64,000 nucleotides of DNA from Paradesertivirga mongoliensis (lineage in GTDB: Bacteria > Bacteroidota > Bacteroidia > Sphingobacteriales > Sphingobacteriaceae): contig NZ_JAFMZO010000001.1 in the NCBI RefSeq assembly GCF_024436395.1, positions 752,181 to 816,180 on the forward strand. Direction: 5' to 3'. The position numbers were made by a program, and so were the translations under genes. Under the pieces are notes generated by a model. The model worked only from the letters and a program-made list of their open reading frames with translations, had not been told where the DNA came from and did not search any database. This document shows, piece after piece, positions 17,901-25,268 of the stretch. Numbering within the stretch: position 1 is the first letter of the stretch; every line of letters begins with the position of its first letter.

Positions 17901-20900
17901 GGTGCCAGCACAGGCAACGATAGGTGCAGATTCAGGTGCAGATTCAAGCGCTGGTGCAGTAACATTAAGTTTAATTGCTGCAGAAGTTGTGCTAAGGCCC
18001 GAATTATCCGTTGCTTTAGCGGTTATAGTATAAGATCCTGCTTTTACATCTGCCCATGAAAAAGTATAAGGACTGCTTACATCCTCACCCAGTTTAGTTG
18101 TGTCAAAGAAAAACTCAACTTTGCTGATGGTTCCGTCCTGGTCAGTAGCAGTTGCGGTGATATTAACCAATGCCGGTGCGGTAAAGGTGCTTGCTGCAGA
18201 GGGCGATGTTAACGCTACACTCGGAGCTACAGCCACTATCGGGTTGGTTAGTTCAATATTAATGGGGGCCGAAATAGTTGAATGCCCGCTATTATCGGTT
18301 GCTTTTGCCGTAAGGGTATATGTTCCGGCTACCGTGTTACTCCATGTATATGTGTACGGACTAGTCAAGTCTTCACCCAATTTCGTCTCACCCGAATAGA
18401 ATTCCACTTTGGTAACTGTTCCATCCTGATCACTGGCATTTGCCGTGATAGCTACCAAAGCAGGTGTTTTGAAAGTGCTGTTAACGGCCGGAGATGTGAT
18501 GGCGATTTGAGGAGCATTAGATGCGCTCAGGTTAAGTATGACCGTGTATTTTTTAGTGTGATTGCCAGCAATAGACGTAATGGTGGCAGTATGTCTTCCG
18601 GCTGAAAGTGCCGAAGTATTTGCGGTTAGAGTGATGTTTCCACTTTTCCGTTCGTCAGTGATCACACCTGTTGTATCAGAGAGTTTTAACCATGAAGCAT
18701 CGCTTGACGCTTTCCAGTTTATTGATGTTATTCCCGAGTTCCAGATAGAAAATAGCTCAGATACATTGCTGCCTGTGGTTCCTTTTATTTCAATTACACG
18801 TAATGGCGCTTCAATAACGGGTTCCCGCAGTAGCCCCGAATAATCAGCGGCAAAGCCGGTAAATGTATTTTCCCGTAAGGCCACAAATGGTGTAACGGTG
18901 ATGCCCGAAAGATTGCTGCTTGAACCAAAGTTGTTTTTATAAAATAGCTGGTGAGCAATACCTGTGCCGTCTGAAGGAAAGCCATTTGGAAGTCCAAGAT
19001 CTCCACCGGTAGAAAATGCGGTTCTTACGTTGTCAAACTGATTGTGTTCATAAACAAAGTTTTCAAGTACTGGTGTGCTGGTTGCCATGATGGTATTGAT
19101 AATACCCGATTGTAAGGTTGTACCTATCGTGTTTTTTCTGAAGATGGAACCCAATAACGCTGTCTCAGCAGGTCTGTGCATATCCAGTCCGTTTTGAACG
19201 GCCCACCGACATCCTATAATTTTGTTGTTTGTGTATAAGCTGAAGTAATTAGGGTCAATGCCGGTAAAATGCTGAGTTGACCAGTTGGCTATCGCTGCTC
19301 TGACTTCCGAGATGGTGTTTCTGTCCGCTATAAAATTTAAAACCCCACCGTATGGCTCTATCCCGGCAGAAGCGCTCGGATTCGGGCTGGTCACGGCATA
19401 GCTCTTTCCATCGATGTAATTGTTATACATCACAATTTTATCAGCATAATGCCCGACCGCAATGATACTGCTCGCATCCGGAGGCAGATTCCAGGGAGTT
19501 TCCAGAGTAAGTGAGGTTCCTGTAGCTGCAATCACACGTCTTGACTGTCCAAGCCCTTTTCCTTTAATGATTACTGCAATTTTAGCTTTCTCTAAGGTTT
19601 CGGTAAATCCGCTAACGTTTGTAACCATGTTTGAAGACGATATTACAGGTCCGGACCATCTGGAAGAAAATCCCTCCCATAAAAATTGCTCTCCCGAGTT
19701 TTGGTCCACCGAACTGTTCTCCCGAACGGTTAAATCATATGTGCGGTTATTCCCCAAATAGGTTTGGCCGCCGCTTCCGGTGTTGCCGGTTGCCACAAAG
19801 AATCGTCCCTTGCCCCAGCCCGCACCATTGTTAGGGTCTGAATTATTTAAATCGCGGCAAGTTGAATTGGTGATGCTTATACCTAAACCGCCCCATGAAT
19901 GCAAGGCAAGCTCGGTATCATTGGTCAGATAAAAGTGGCAGTTATCGATAAACAATTGAGATGCAATTCCAAGGAATGAGATCTTACCAATTAACTTCGA
20001 ATTAGTTAAAGTTACTCCGCGGGTATTATCCAGCTGCATTACATCGTAATTAGCGAAAGACAATGTTACATTGTTCACTTTTACGTCGCGGCTTCCTCTC
20101 AGGAAAAATGGAGAAGAGTGGATGGCCCTATAGTTGTTATTGGTATCAAATGTGATGTCGCTTACTTGAAACGTAGATACAATACCGTAAACCATGGCAT
20201 CGTTTCCAGAACTGAAGCTGGCATTACATTTTATAAAGGTTTTATCTTGTCCTGCGCCTTTCCACTGTGTATTGTTAGAAGGATTAAGCATTCTGCTGAT
20301 CATATAGGTTCCTGCAGGGAAATATACTGTTGAACCATACGACTGCTTGGCAGCTGCGAACGCCCGGTAAATAGCATCTGTATCATCAGTCAGGCCATTA
20401 CCAACTGCACCAAAATCGGCTACATTGAAAGTGGTGGTAGTCCATTTGGCCCCATCATTAATATTAAGCTTCAAAGGACCGCTCCACCCGTATTCACCCC
20501 CATGGCCGTTATGTGTCCATATTTCATAATCGCCGTTAGCGAGGCCAGCCGGGACAGTGAAATCAACTTTGTAAGGATTAACTTTTGTAACGGTTGCCCA
20601 CTGACCTGCACCGGTAGACGATTTGATATACACATAAGATGCAGTCGAATCATTATACTGTGAAAGATTCCGTCCGTAAATAGATACTGAACTGCCTCTG
20701 GTGGCTTTTTCCGGGCCAACCCACCATGCATCAGTTTTGTTAACCGCTATGGGAGCTCCATAACCTGCATCATTGGCGGGCCATACAAGGTACATAGACC
20801 ACGACGGAATATTTTTATCAAGAGTAATAACGGTCTTACTGCGCTCTAAGCGTTGAATACTGGCATCCTTCTGTAGTCCTGAACTGCTGTAAACTGTGAA

Positions 20901-21212
20901 ACGTGTGTCTTTTCCTTCGTCTGCACCACTATGACGCGTAAAGTTTGCCCCTGTGATCACCATCGATTCGTCCCGGCCGGCTGTACGCGTCCATTCGGCG
21001 CAAACCGGAGTGTTTGCTGCTGCAGTATTGCCTGACATTGGCGGGTTAAAACTTTCACCAGGTGCACCCGGTGAAGGAGAGGGGGTACTGTAACCAGTAT
21101 ATTTTGGAAGAGCTGTTTGAGCCATCGAGTTGTGGCTAACAGTAATTACAATAATGCTTGTTGCTAATAAAAATTTCCGTATCCGTCTTGAGTTAACTAT
21201 CCTGTTCACCAT
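14970..21212 (-). CDS. Giant T9SS-exported protein: pectate-lyase-like helix, Ig-like repeats, three PA14 domains
   Basis: A 2080-residue surface or secreted protein. Residues 1-31 are a signal peptide. Residues 65-250 hold IPT/TIG-like folds, and 258-795 a right-handed beta-helix of the Pectate_lyase_3 type (FNVADFGAVGNGLTDDTDA, then TVYFPAGTYMI). Residues 800-895 are BACON-like (ASDASWLKLSDTTG). Six Ig-like modules with the pattern DGTISKVEFFSGTTKLGED alternate with PA14 domains starting near 1099, 1367 and 1734 (GSIVWEYWSN, YIEALHKEG). Residues 1992-2080 are a type A T9SS C-terminal domain (FPNPFAEYINLEF ending KLIILNK). PA14 and BACON-like modules commonly bind glycans, so a polysaccharide lyase or hydrolase anchored on the cell is likely; the catalytic residues cannot be fixed by eye. 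Long internal DNA repeats make the domain number prone to change. Confidence 0.85.
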   Translation of the reverse strand: MVNRIVNSRRIRKFLLATSIIVITVSHNSMAQTALPKYTGYSTPSPSPGAPGESFNPPMSGNTAAANTPVCAEWTRTAGRDESMVITGANFTRHSGADEGKDTRFTVYSSSGLQKDASIQRLERSKTVITLDKNIPSWSMYLVWPANDAGYGAPIAVNKTDAWWVGPEKATRGSSVSIYGRNLSQYNDSTASYVYIKSSTGAGQWATVTKVNPYKVDFTVPAGLANGDYEIWTHNGHGGEYGWSGPLKLNINDGAKWTTTTFNVADFGAVGNGLTDDTDAIYRAFAAAKQSYGSTVYFPAGTYMISRMLNPSNNTQWKGAGQDKTFIKCNASFSSGNDAMVYGIVSTFQVSDITFDTNNNYRAIHSSPFFLRGSRDVKVNNVTLSFANYDVMQLDNTRGVTLTNSKLIGKISFLGIASQLFIDNCHFYLTNDTELALHSWGGLGISITNSTCRDLNNSDPNNGAGWGKGRFFVATGNTGSGGQTYLGNNRTYDLTVRENSSVDQNSGEQFLWEGFSSRWSGPVISSSNMVTNVSGFTETLEKAKIAVIIKGKGLGQSRRVIAATGTSLTLETPWNLPPDASSIIAVGHYADKIVMYNNYIDGKSYAVTSPNPSASAGIEPYGGVLNFIADRNTISEVRAAIANWSTQHFTGIDPNYFSLYTNNKIIGCRWAVQNGLDMHRPAETALLGSIFRKNTIGTTLQSGIINTIMATSTPVLENFVYEHNQFDNVRTAFSTGGDLGLPNGFPSDGTGIAHQLFYKNNFGSSSNLSGITVTPFVALRENTFTGFAADYSGLLREPVIEAPLRVIEIKGTTGSNVSELFSIWNSGITSINWKASSDASWLKLSDTTGVITDERKSGNITLTANTSALSAGRHTATITSIAGNHTKKYTVILNLSASNAPQIAITSPAVNSTFKTPALVAITANASDQDGTVTKVEFYSGETKLGEDLTSPYTYTWSNTVAGTYTLTAKATDNSGHSTISAPINIELTNPIVAVAPSVALTSPSAASTFTAPALVNITATATDQDGTISKVEFFFDTTKLGEDVSSPYTFSWADVKAGSYTITAKATDNSGLSTTSAAIKLNVTAPALESAPESAPIVACAGTGSIVWEYWSNITGSNNIFAIPLNTAPTGTRTLTSFSAPVEFGDNYGARIRGYICPPVSGNYVFYISSDDNGELWLSSNDDPSTKKKIASVGDWTSPGQYDKYPTQQSAVINLVAGQRYYIEALHKEGGGTLDHLSIGWKLPDGSLQRPIPGTNLIPFQEPVSSEPVAIAPAVAISSPANNSSLTAPASVTITASANDQDGTISKVEFFSGTTKLGEDLTSPYTYAWSNVTAGSYTITAKATDNSGLSTTSATVNLTINAPAPIVACAGTGSIVWEYWSNITGSNNIFAIPLNTTPTGTRTLTNFSAPVEFGDNYGARIRGYICPPVSGNYVFYIASDDNGELWLSSNDDPSSKKKIASVGDWTSPGQYDKYPTQQSAVINLVAGQRYYIEALHKEGGGTLDHLSIGWKLPDGSLQRPIPGTNLIPFQEPVISEPVAIAPAVAISSPANNSSLTAPASVTITASANDKDGTISKVEFFSGTTKLGEDLTSPYTYAWSNVTAGSYTITAKATDNSGLSTTSATVNISVSAPVAQVAPAIAITAPSAISTFTAPASVSITATASDQDGTISKVEFFSGTTKLGEDLTSPYTYAWSNVTAGSYTITAKATDNSGLSTTSSSLSFNVNAPEPVVACTGTGSIVWEYWSNISGTMVNLIPLGNKATGTKTLTSFASPVQFGDYYGARIRGYICPPVSGTYVFYIAGDDRAELWLSTDGNPVNKKKIAYSDSWTNLGQYDKFKAQQSVSIELKANQRYYIEALHKEGYGANDFVSVGWKLPDGSLQRPIKGAHLIPFEEISAPLVSISSFTENATIAPIATPITAEASDPNGSIQKVEFYAGDIKIGESYTKPYSVVWRNISPGLHILTAKATNNLGISSVSDHLQVTVDARLSSTAGPTLTAFPNPFAEYINLEFTGIEATDVNLQIFNLQGILLKTLYKGKVEGNMTYTHRFNGNEYPNGTYLCRLTYGNKAISKLIILNK
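16332..17121 (-). repeat. Long direct repeat, copy 1 (period 807 bp) inside the giant gene
   Basis: This stretch matches 17139-17928 almost base for base at a constant offset of 807 (269 codons). It encodes one PA14 domain plus one Ig-like module. Only a few encoded differences are visible between copies, such as Ala/Thr, Ser/Ala and Gln/Lys exchanges. Confidence 0.9.
17139..17928 (-). repeat. Long direct repeat, copy 2 (period 807 bp) inside the giant gene
   Basis: Second copy of the PA14-plus-Ig unit. The shared landmarks are the block ending AACGGGTTCT (16611 versus 17418) and the block CGATAGGTGC (17111 versus 17918). The near identity, including third codon positions, points to recent duplication or gene conversion. 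Confidence 0.9.
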
Positions 21213-21636
21213 TATATCTTTTACTATTCGAACTCCCTATCGCCTTCGTTAAAAAACTGAAATATTGTAGTTGAGATTTGTGTGTTCTTTCAACCGTAGG
21301 TGCGGAGTTTTACGGGGAGGTACAGAAAAAGGTTTGTGACTTTTTTAAATTTCAGATTTCAGCCGAAGATTTTGACAAACCTTATCACTTTGTTAGCGTT
21401 CCTGTATAAAGTTGTGCAGATAGAATGATCTGCCATATTAGGAGGGTGTTTCAAAAGTCGGGTGCTCATTTTGAGTATCCCGAAAGATGTTACTACGAAG
21501 TTTAAACGTCTGCCTGCTGCCCTCAGCTTAATGCTGTGGGTCAAGGAATTTGACAATCTGATTACACCTTTCTGGTCCGCAATTTATTCAAGAGATGAGT
21601 GGGATAGTAGCATAGCTAAATTAAATGTGCAATCCA
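21213..21636. other. Divergent intergenic region upstream of the giant gene and the WcaI-like gene
   Basis: This 424-base region should carry both divergent promoters. A weak inverted repeat lies at 21416-21433 (GCAGAT/ATCTGC). Short ORFs occur on both strands between 21359 and 21662, but none resembles a known protein and one runs into the WcaI-like gene. I see no RNA gene. Confidence 0.4.
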
Positions 21637-22905
21637 ATGAACAAAAAGATCTTATTAATTAGTTACAATTTTAGTCCCGAACCAACAGGTATTGGAAAGT
21701 ATAATGGTGAAATGATGGAGTGGCTGGCAAAAAATGGATACGAGTGCTCAGTGCTTACTACTTATCCATATTACCCTTACTGGAAAGTTCAGGAGCCATA
21801 TAGAAGCAACCGGTTTGGGTATAAGACTGAAAAACTGCTCACCTCAGGCTCCAACATCACCGTCTACAGGTGCCCTCAATATGTTCCGTCTGTACCATCC
21901 GGACTTAAAAGGATCCTTCAGGAAATATCATTTTTTATTTCCTGTTCATTTAAGTTATTATCCCTGTTTGGGAACAAAAAATTTGACCTGGTAATTACTG
22001 TAGCGCCATCATTTTTAATGGGTGTTTTAGGCGTTCTTTGTAAGAGAGTTTGGAAGGCTAAATTACTGTATCACATTCAGGACCTTCAAATAGAAGCCGC
22101 CCGCGACTTGAAGATGATTAAATCTCCCAGTCTCCTCAATGCCTTGTTCAAGCTGGAAAAATTCATTTTCAAAAAGGCCGATCATGTGAGCAGTATATCG
22201 GAAGGTATGGTTTCGAAAATACAGGCGAAGGCCGAAAAAGAGGTGCTTTTCTTTCCTAACTGGGCGGACACCAGTTTATTTTATCCCATTGCTGATAAAC
22301 AGCAATTAAAAAAGGAGTTCGGCTTTGCTGAAACTAATAAGATTATTCTTTATTCAGGTGGCATCGGCGAAAAACAAGGCCTAGAATCGATTTTATATGC
22401 TGCACGAGATTTAAGGAAGTATTCGGACCTGAAATTTGTGATCTGCGGTTCAGGGCCATACAAATCCCACCTGAAGGGAATGGCGCAAAATCTGCATCTC
22501 GATAATGTAATATTCTACCCATTGCAACCTATAGAGAAATTCAATCAGTTTTTGAATATGGCCGATGTGCACCTGGTGATCCAAAAGGCAAACGCCAGCG
22601 ATTTAGTGATGCCGTCAAAGCTTACCACAATTTTAGCAGTAGGAGGTCTTGCTTTAATTACTGCAAACGAAGGCTCCGGCTTGTATGCTTTATCAAAGAA
22701 ATATGATCTTTCAATAGTGGTTGACGCTGAAAATCAAGAGGCCCTGAACCGGGGACTACTTCAGGCGATTATGAATGATAATGATGGGATCACCAAAAAT
22801 GCCCGTGCCTATGCTGAAAGACATCTTTCGATAGATAACGTCATGCGTGATTTTGAAAATGCGGTTCTAACGCAGTATAGCGAGGTTCCTGCGCTTACAG
22901 TTTAA
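21637..22905 (+). CDS. WcaI-like GT4 glycosyltransferase
   Basis: From ATG 21637 (MNKKILLISYNFSPEPTGIG) it is 422 residues; an ATG four codons upstream also opens the frame. The N-terminal NFSPEPTGIGKYNGEMMEWL with TTYPYYPYWKV following is characteristic of WcaI-family enzymes, which add a fucose or other sugar to lipid-linked colanic-type glycans. The GT-B C-terminal half shows LYSGGIGEKQGLESIL, the FVICGSGPYKSHL loop and VMPSKLTTILAVGG, the donor-phosphate region. It is cytoplasmic. Its stop is five bases from the end of the convergent LCP gene, and the giant surface gene diverges from it. WcaI is the closest recognisable family; the sugar is not predictable. Confidence 0.8.
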   Translation: MNKKILLISYNFSPEPTGIGKYNGEMMEWLAKNGYECSVLTTYPYYPYWKVQEPYRSNRFGYKTEKLLTSGSNITVYRCPQYVPSVPSGLKRILQEISFFISCSFKLLSLFGNKKFDLVITVAPSFLMGVLGVLCKRVWKAKLLYHIQDLQIEAARDLKMIKSPSLLNALFKLEKFIFKKADHVSSISEGMVSKIQAKAEKEVLFFPNWADTSLFYPIADKQQLKKEFGFAETNKIILYSGGIGEKQGLESILYAARDLRKYSDLKFVICGSGPYKSHLKGMAQNLHLDNVIFYPLQPIEKFNQFLNMADVHLVIQKANASDLVMPSKLTTILAVGGLALITANEGSGLYALSKKYDLSIVVDAENQEALNRGLLQAIMNDNDGITKNARAYAERHLSIDNVMRDFENAVLTQYSEVPALTV

Positions 22906-22910
22906 CGAGT

Positions 22911-23909
22911 TTATTCGGGCCTGGTTCCCTCAAATATAAAGTTGTATAAAGATTTTGACGTGCTTTTTAAATCTGGTACCAGATACCAAACACCGTTAAT
23001 AATCTTACCATGGCTTTCCGTATGGGAAGGGAATCGCCGCTCTTCAATTCTTCGCATATTGTTATTCATATAGACCCGGGCCCCCATGCTTAGTAGTTGC
23101 GGTTTAGGGATACTGGTTTCTACATATGGAAGCGCCTGCGACACAATATTTGGATACTGAGAAACGCCAGTACTCTTTAATTTGTTAAGTAATGCACTTA
23201 AAACAGTTCTTTGTCTGTGGGTTCTTTCATAATCGTCCCCAACTTGCCTTATGCGGGTATAAGCCACTGCTTGTCGTCCATTTAACTTTTGCAGACCCGG
23301 CTTTAAAACGTACGGCGGTTTTACCCTCGAATCCCGATTGTTTTCATCCAGATAAGCATTTACCCACCGTACTTCGTTATGTTTCACGTCAATAGTAACT
23401 CCCTCTAAGGCATCAATAACGTTAGCCATTCCGTTAAAATCAACACTTACAAAATCCTTAATATTCAGGCCGAAATTTTGATTCAGCGTTTTCAGAGCAA
23501 GTTGTGGTCCCCCTATCCGGTAGGCAGCATTTAATTTATCATGACCAACACTGTCAATTTTGACGTAAGTATCACGCATGATCGATGAGAGCTTAAGCTT
23601 ATTGGTAGCGTTGCTGATGCTTACGATCATAATAGCATCCGAATTGCCGTACTTATCCGCAGGGCGCTTGTCCAGCCCGAATAAGGCTATATTTATCGGT
23701 GGTTCGTCCAAAGAATCAACTTTCGCCATCAAAGCGGAGGATATTCCAAGTGATTTCGGGCTCTTATTAATTTGAAAAGATGAGACCTTATCCAGCTGTG
23801 AGTATAAGTAGGCAGAAAGGCCCAGCGCGCCGGTTAGAAATATTCCTAATGTTATCAGAAGTGCAGGTTTTATATTCCTCTTCTTATGAGTTGTTTTGTT
23901 TTCAGTCAT
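22911..23909 (-). CDS. LytR-CpsA-Psr (LCP) family protein
   Basis: The best start is ATG 23909, behind a GGGACGGGGA ribosome site; the open frame extends 29 codons further without supporting signal. It gives 332 residues with a Lys/Arg-rich cytoplasmic end, one transmembrane helix (PALLITLGIFLTGALGLSAY) and an extracytoplasmic LCP domain. Recognisable parts are NIALFGLDKRPADKYGNSDA, SIMRDTYVKI, DKLNAAYRIGG and VAYTRIRQVGDDYERTHRQR, including the Asp and Arg residues that bind pyrophosphate lipid. LCP enzymes of Gram-positive bacteria transfer polyprenyl-pyrophosphate glycans to the cell wall. Their role in Gram-negative Bacteroidota is little known. Glycan genes surround it. Confidence 0.85.
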   Translation of the reverse strand: MTENKTTHKKRNIKPALLITLGIFLTGALGLSAYLYSQLDKVSSFQINKSPKSLGISSALMAKVDSLDEPPINIALFGLDKRPADKYGNSDAIMIVSISNATNKLKLSSIMRDTYVKIDSVGHDKLNAAYRIGGPQLALKTLNQNFGLNIKDFVSVDFNGMANVIDALEGVTIDVKHNEVRWVNAYLDENNRDSRVKPPYVLKPGLQKLNGRQAVAYTRIRQVGDDYERTHRQRTVLSALLNKLKSTGVSQYPNIVSQALPYVETSIPKPQLLSMGARVYMNNNMRRIEERRFPSHTESHGKIINGVWYLVPDLKSTSKSLYNFIFEGTRPE

Positions 23910-24135
23910 TCCCCGTCCCCGCCGTTTAAAACCTTCCCTAATATAATACAAAAAAGACGAATTTGCAGATACTGCCAAAGATAATATTGCCTTCAAAATC
24001 TTTATTTTTTTAAATAATTGGGGTGGAATAGAATGTTCCCAAAGGAGATCATCCTTTTATTTAACAATAACTCTTAATCGCTAAAATTGTTTAATGGCTG
24101 TCGGAAACGGGCCTGCTACCTTGCTGTCTTCTGAT

Positions 24136-24876
24136 CTACAGAAGCTGGTTTTGAAGAGGATAATCGGTTAGCAATCTGTACACATAAGGCTGTTGCAGCG
24201 CCAGCTTTAAAGCTTCAGCATGTTTTAGATGGTGCATATCACTACCGATAAAATCGATCACCATATTATCCACCAGCATTTCAGCTACTTTCTGGACTGG
24301 CTTCCCATAATATCCTGTTAAGGAAATTGTATTCAACTGGAGCTTGCAGCCCGCATCTTTGATGCGCTTATAGTTTACTATCGAGCCATGAAAATAAGAA
24401 TATCGTTCGGGATGGGCGAGTACCGGAACATAGCCCACATCTATAATCTTCTGGATTACTTCAAAAAGATTTATCGGAAAGTTGCTAAAGGGAATCTCAA
24501 ATAGCAGGTGATTATCTCCAAGAGTCAGAAGATTGCCTTGTTCCAGTTTATTTTCGAAATCTTCGTCGAAATAGTATTCGGCCGCTGCTTTTACTGCTAT
24601 GTCGATCTTCTCTTTTTTCAGGGCCGCCTGAAGAATTTCGAGTCCCGTGAAAATGATTTCTGGCGTGTTACGATAGTAGTCTACCATAACATGCGGCGTG
24701 GTGATGATCCTGCGGAAGCCCAGATCGAGCAGGCTCCGGATCAAGTCGACAGACTGCGCCACATCCTGCGCTCCATCGTCTATTCCAGGGATTAGATGTG
24801 AATGCAGGTCGGTGCCTAGTGAGGAAAAATCAATTTCCGGCAGTACAGGCTTTTTCGACCTAAAAAAAGATAACAT
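24136..24876 (-). CDS. CpsB/CapC-type tyrosine-protein phosphatase (PHP domain)
   Basis: A 246-residue cytoplasmic protein of the PHP metal-dependent phosphatase family. Metal ligands are visible in TDLHSHLIPGIDDGAQD near residue 22, in TTPHVMVDYYRN near 60, in the Glu of AAAEYYFDE, in LAHPERY and in the final FIGSDMHHL. Relatives such as CpsB and YwqE dephosphorylate bacterial tyrosine kinases that control capsule and exopolysaccharide length. It lies on the same strand as the LCP gene, 226 bases upstream of it. No Wzc-type tyrosine kinase or Wza exporter was seen in the window, so the kinase partner must be elsewhere. Confidence 0.85.
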   Translation of the reverse strand: MLSFFRSKKPVLPEIDFSSLGTDLHSHLIPGIDDGAQDVAQSVDLIRSLLDLGFRRIITTPHVMVDYYRNTPEIIFTGLEILQAALKKEKIDIAVKAAAEYYFDEDFENKLEQGNLLTLGDNHLLFEIPFSNFPINLFEVIQKIIDVGYVPVLAHPERYSYFHGSIVNYKRIKDAGCKLQLNTISLTGYYGKPVQKVAEMLVDNMVIDFIGSDMHHLKHAEALKLALQQPYVYRLLTDYPLQNQLL

Positions 24877-24990
24877 TAGTTGTTGGCGTCTTTTATTTGC
24901 CTGGAATTAAAGGCAATCACCAAACTCAAACCTACAATTTAAATTTGTTTAAGACAACGGACCTTAATGAAATCTGTTTGGAGATGCAGA

Positions 24991-25224
24991 TTATAAGTTT
25001 TTTCTAGGGATGGCCAGAAGAAGTACAATAGCGATCGAAAAAATAGGTAGAACTATTAATGCGCCCGAGTCCTGATTCTGTTCAAACACCTGAGAGTATG
25101 TTTTCGAAGACTCTATCGTTTTAATAATTTCTACAATCGAAACTACAAAAGCGAAAAGAATCACTACTCCGTAAAACTTTGCGTTTGATTTTCTTTTCTT
25201 TTTCACTGTAAATAATTTGTACAC
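24991..25224 (-). CDS. Small protein with two membrane segments, unknown function
   Basis: A 77-residue ORF with a strongly basic N-terminus (VKKKRKSNAK), a helix (GVVILFAFVVSIVEI), a polar loop and a second helix (VLPIFSIAIVLLLAI) ending in PRKNL. The pattern is that of a real small inner-membrane protein with the loop outside. It starts with GTG behind a TAAGAGG-like site; no ATG is available. It lies between the S41 peptidase and CpsB-type genes on the same strand. I do not recognise a family. Confidence 0.5.
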   Translation of the reverse strand: MYKLFTVKKKRKSNAKFYGVVILFAFVVSIVEIIKTIESSKTYSQVFEQNQDSGALIVLPIFSIAIVLLLAIPRKNL

Positions 25225-25268
25225 CTCTTACGTAGCTGAGCTACTTAAGGTTATACAAAATTTACAGG

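Noticed and set aside
15200..18600. CRISPR or minisatellite-like array
   Set aside because: The repeats are long, in frame and encode Ig and PA14 domains; they are protein-domain duplications.
21462..21662. 66-codon frame upstream of and overlapping the WcaI-like gene, and an antisense 65-codon frame at 21359-21556
   Set aside because: Overlap each other and the promoter region, with no similarity; the GAGGGTGTTTC sequence looked like a repeat end but no transposase or second copy supports a mobile element.
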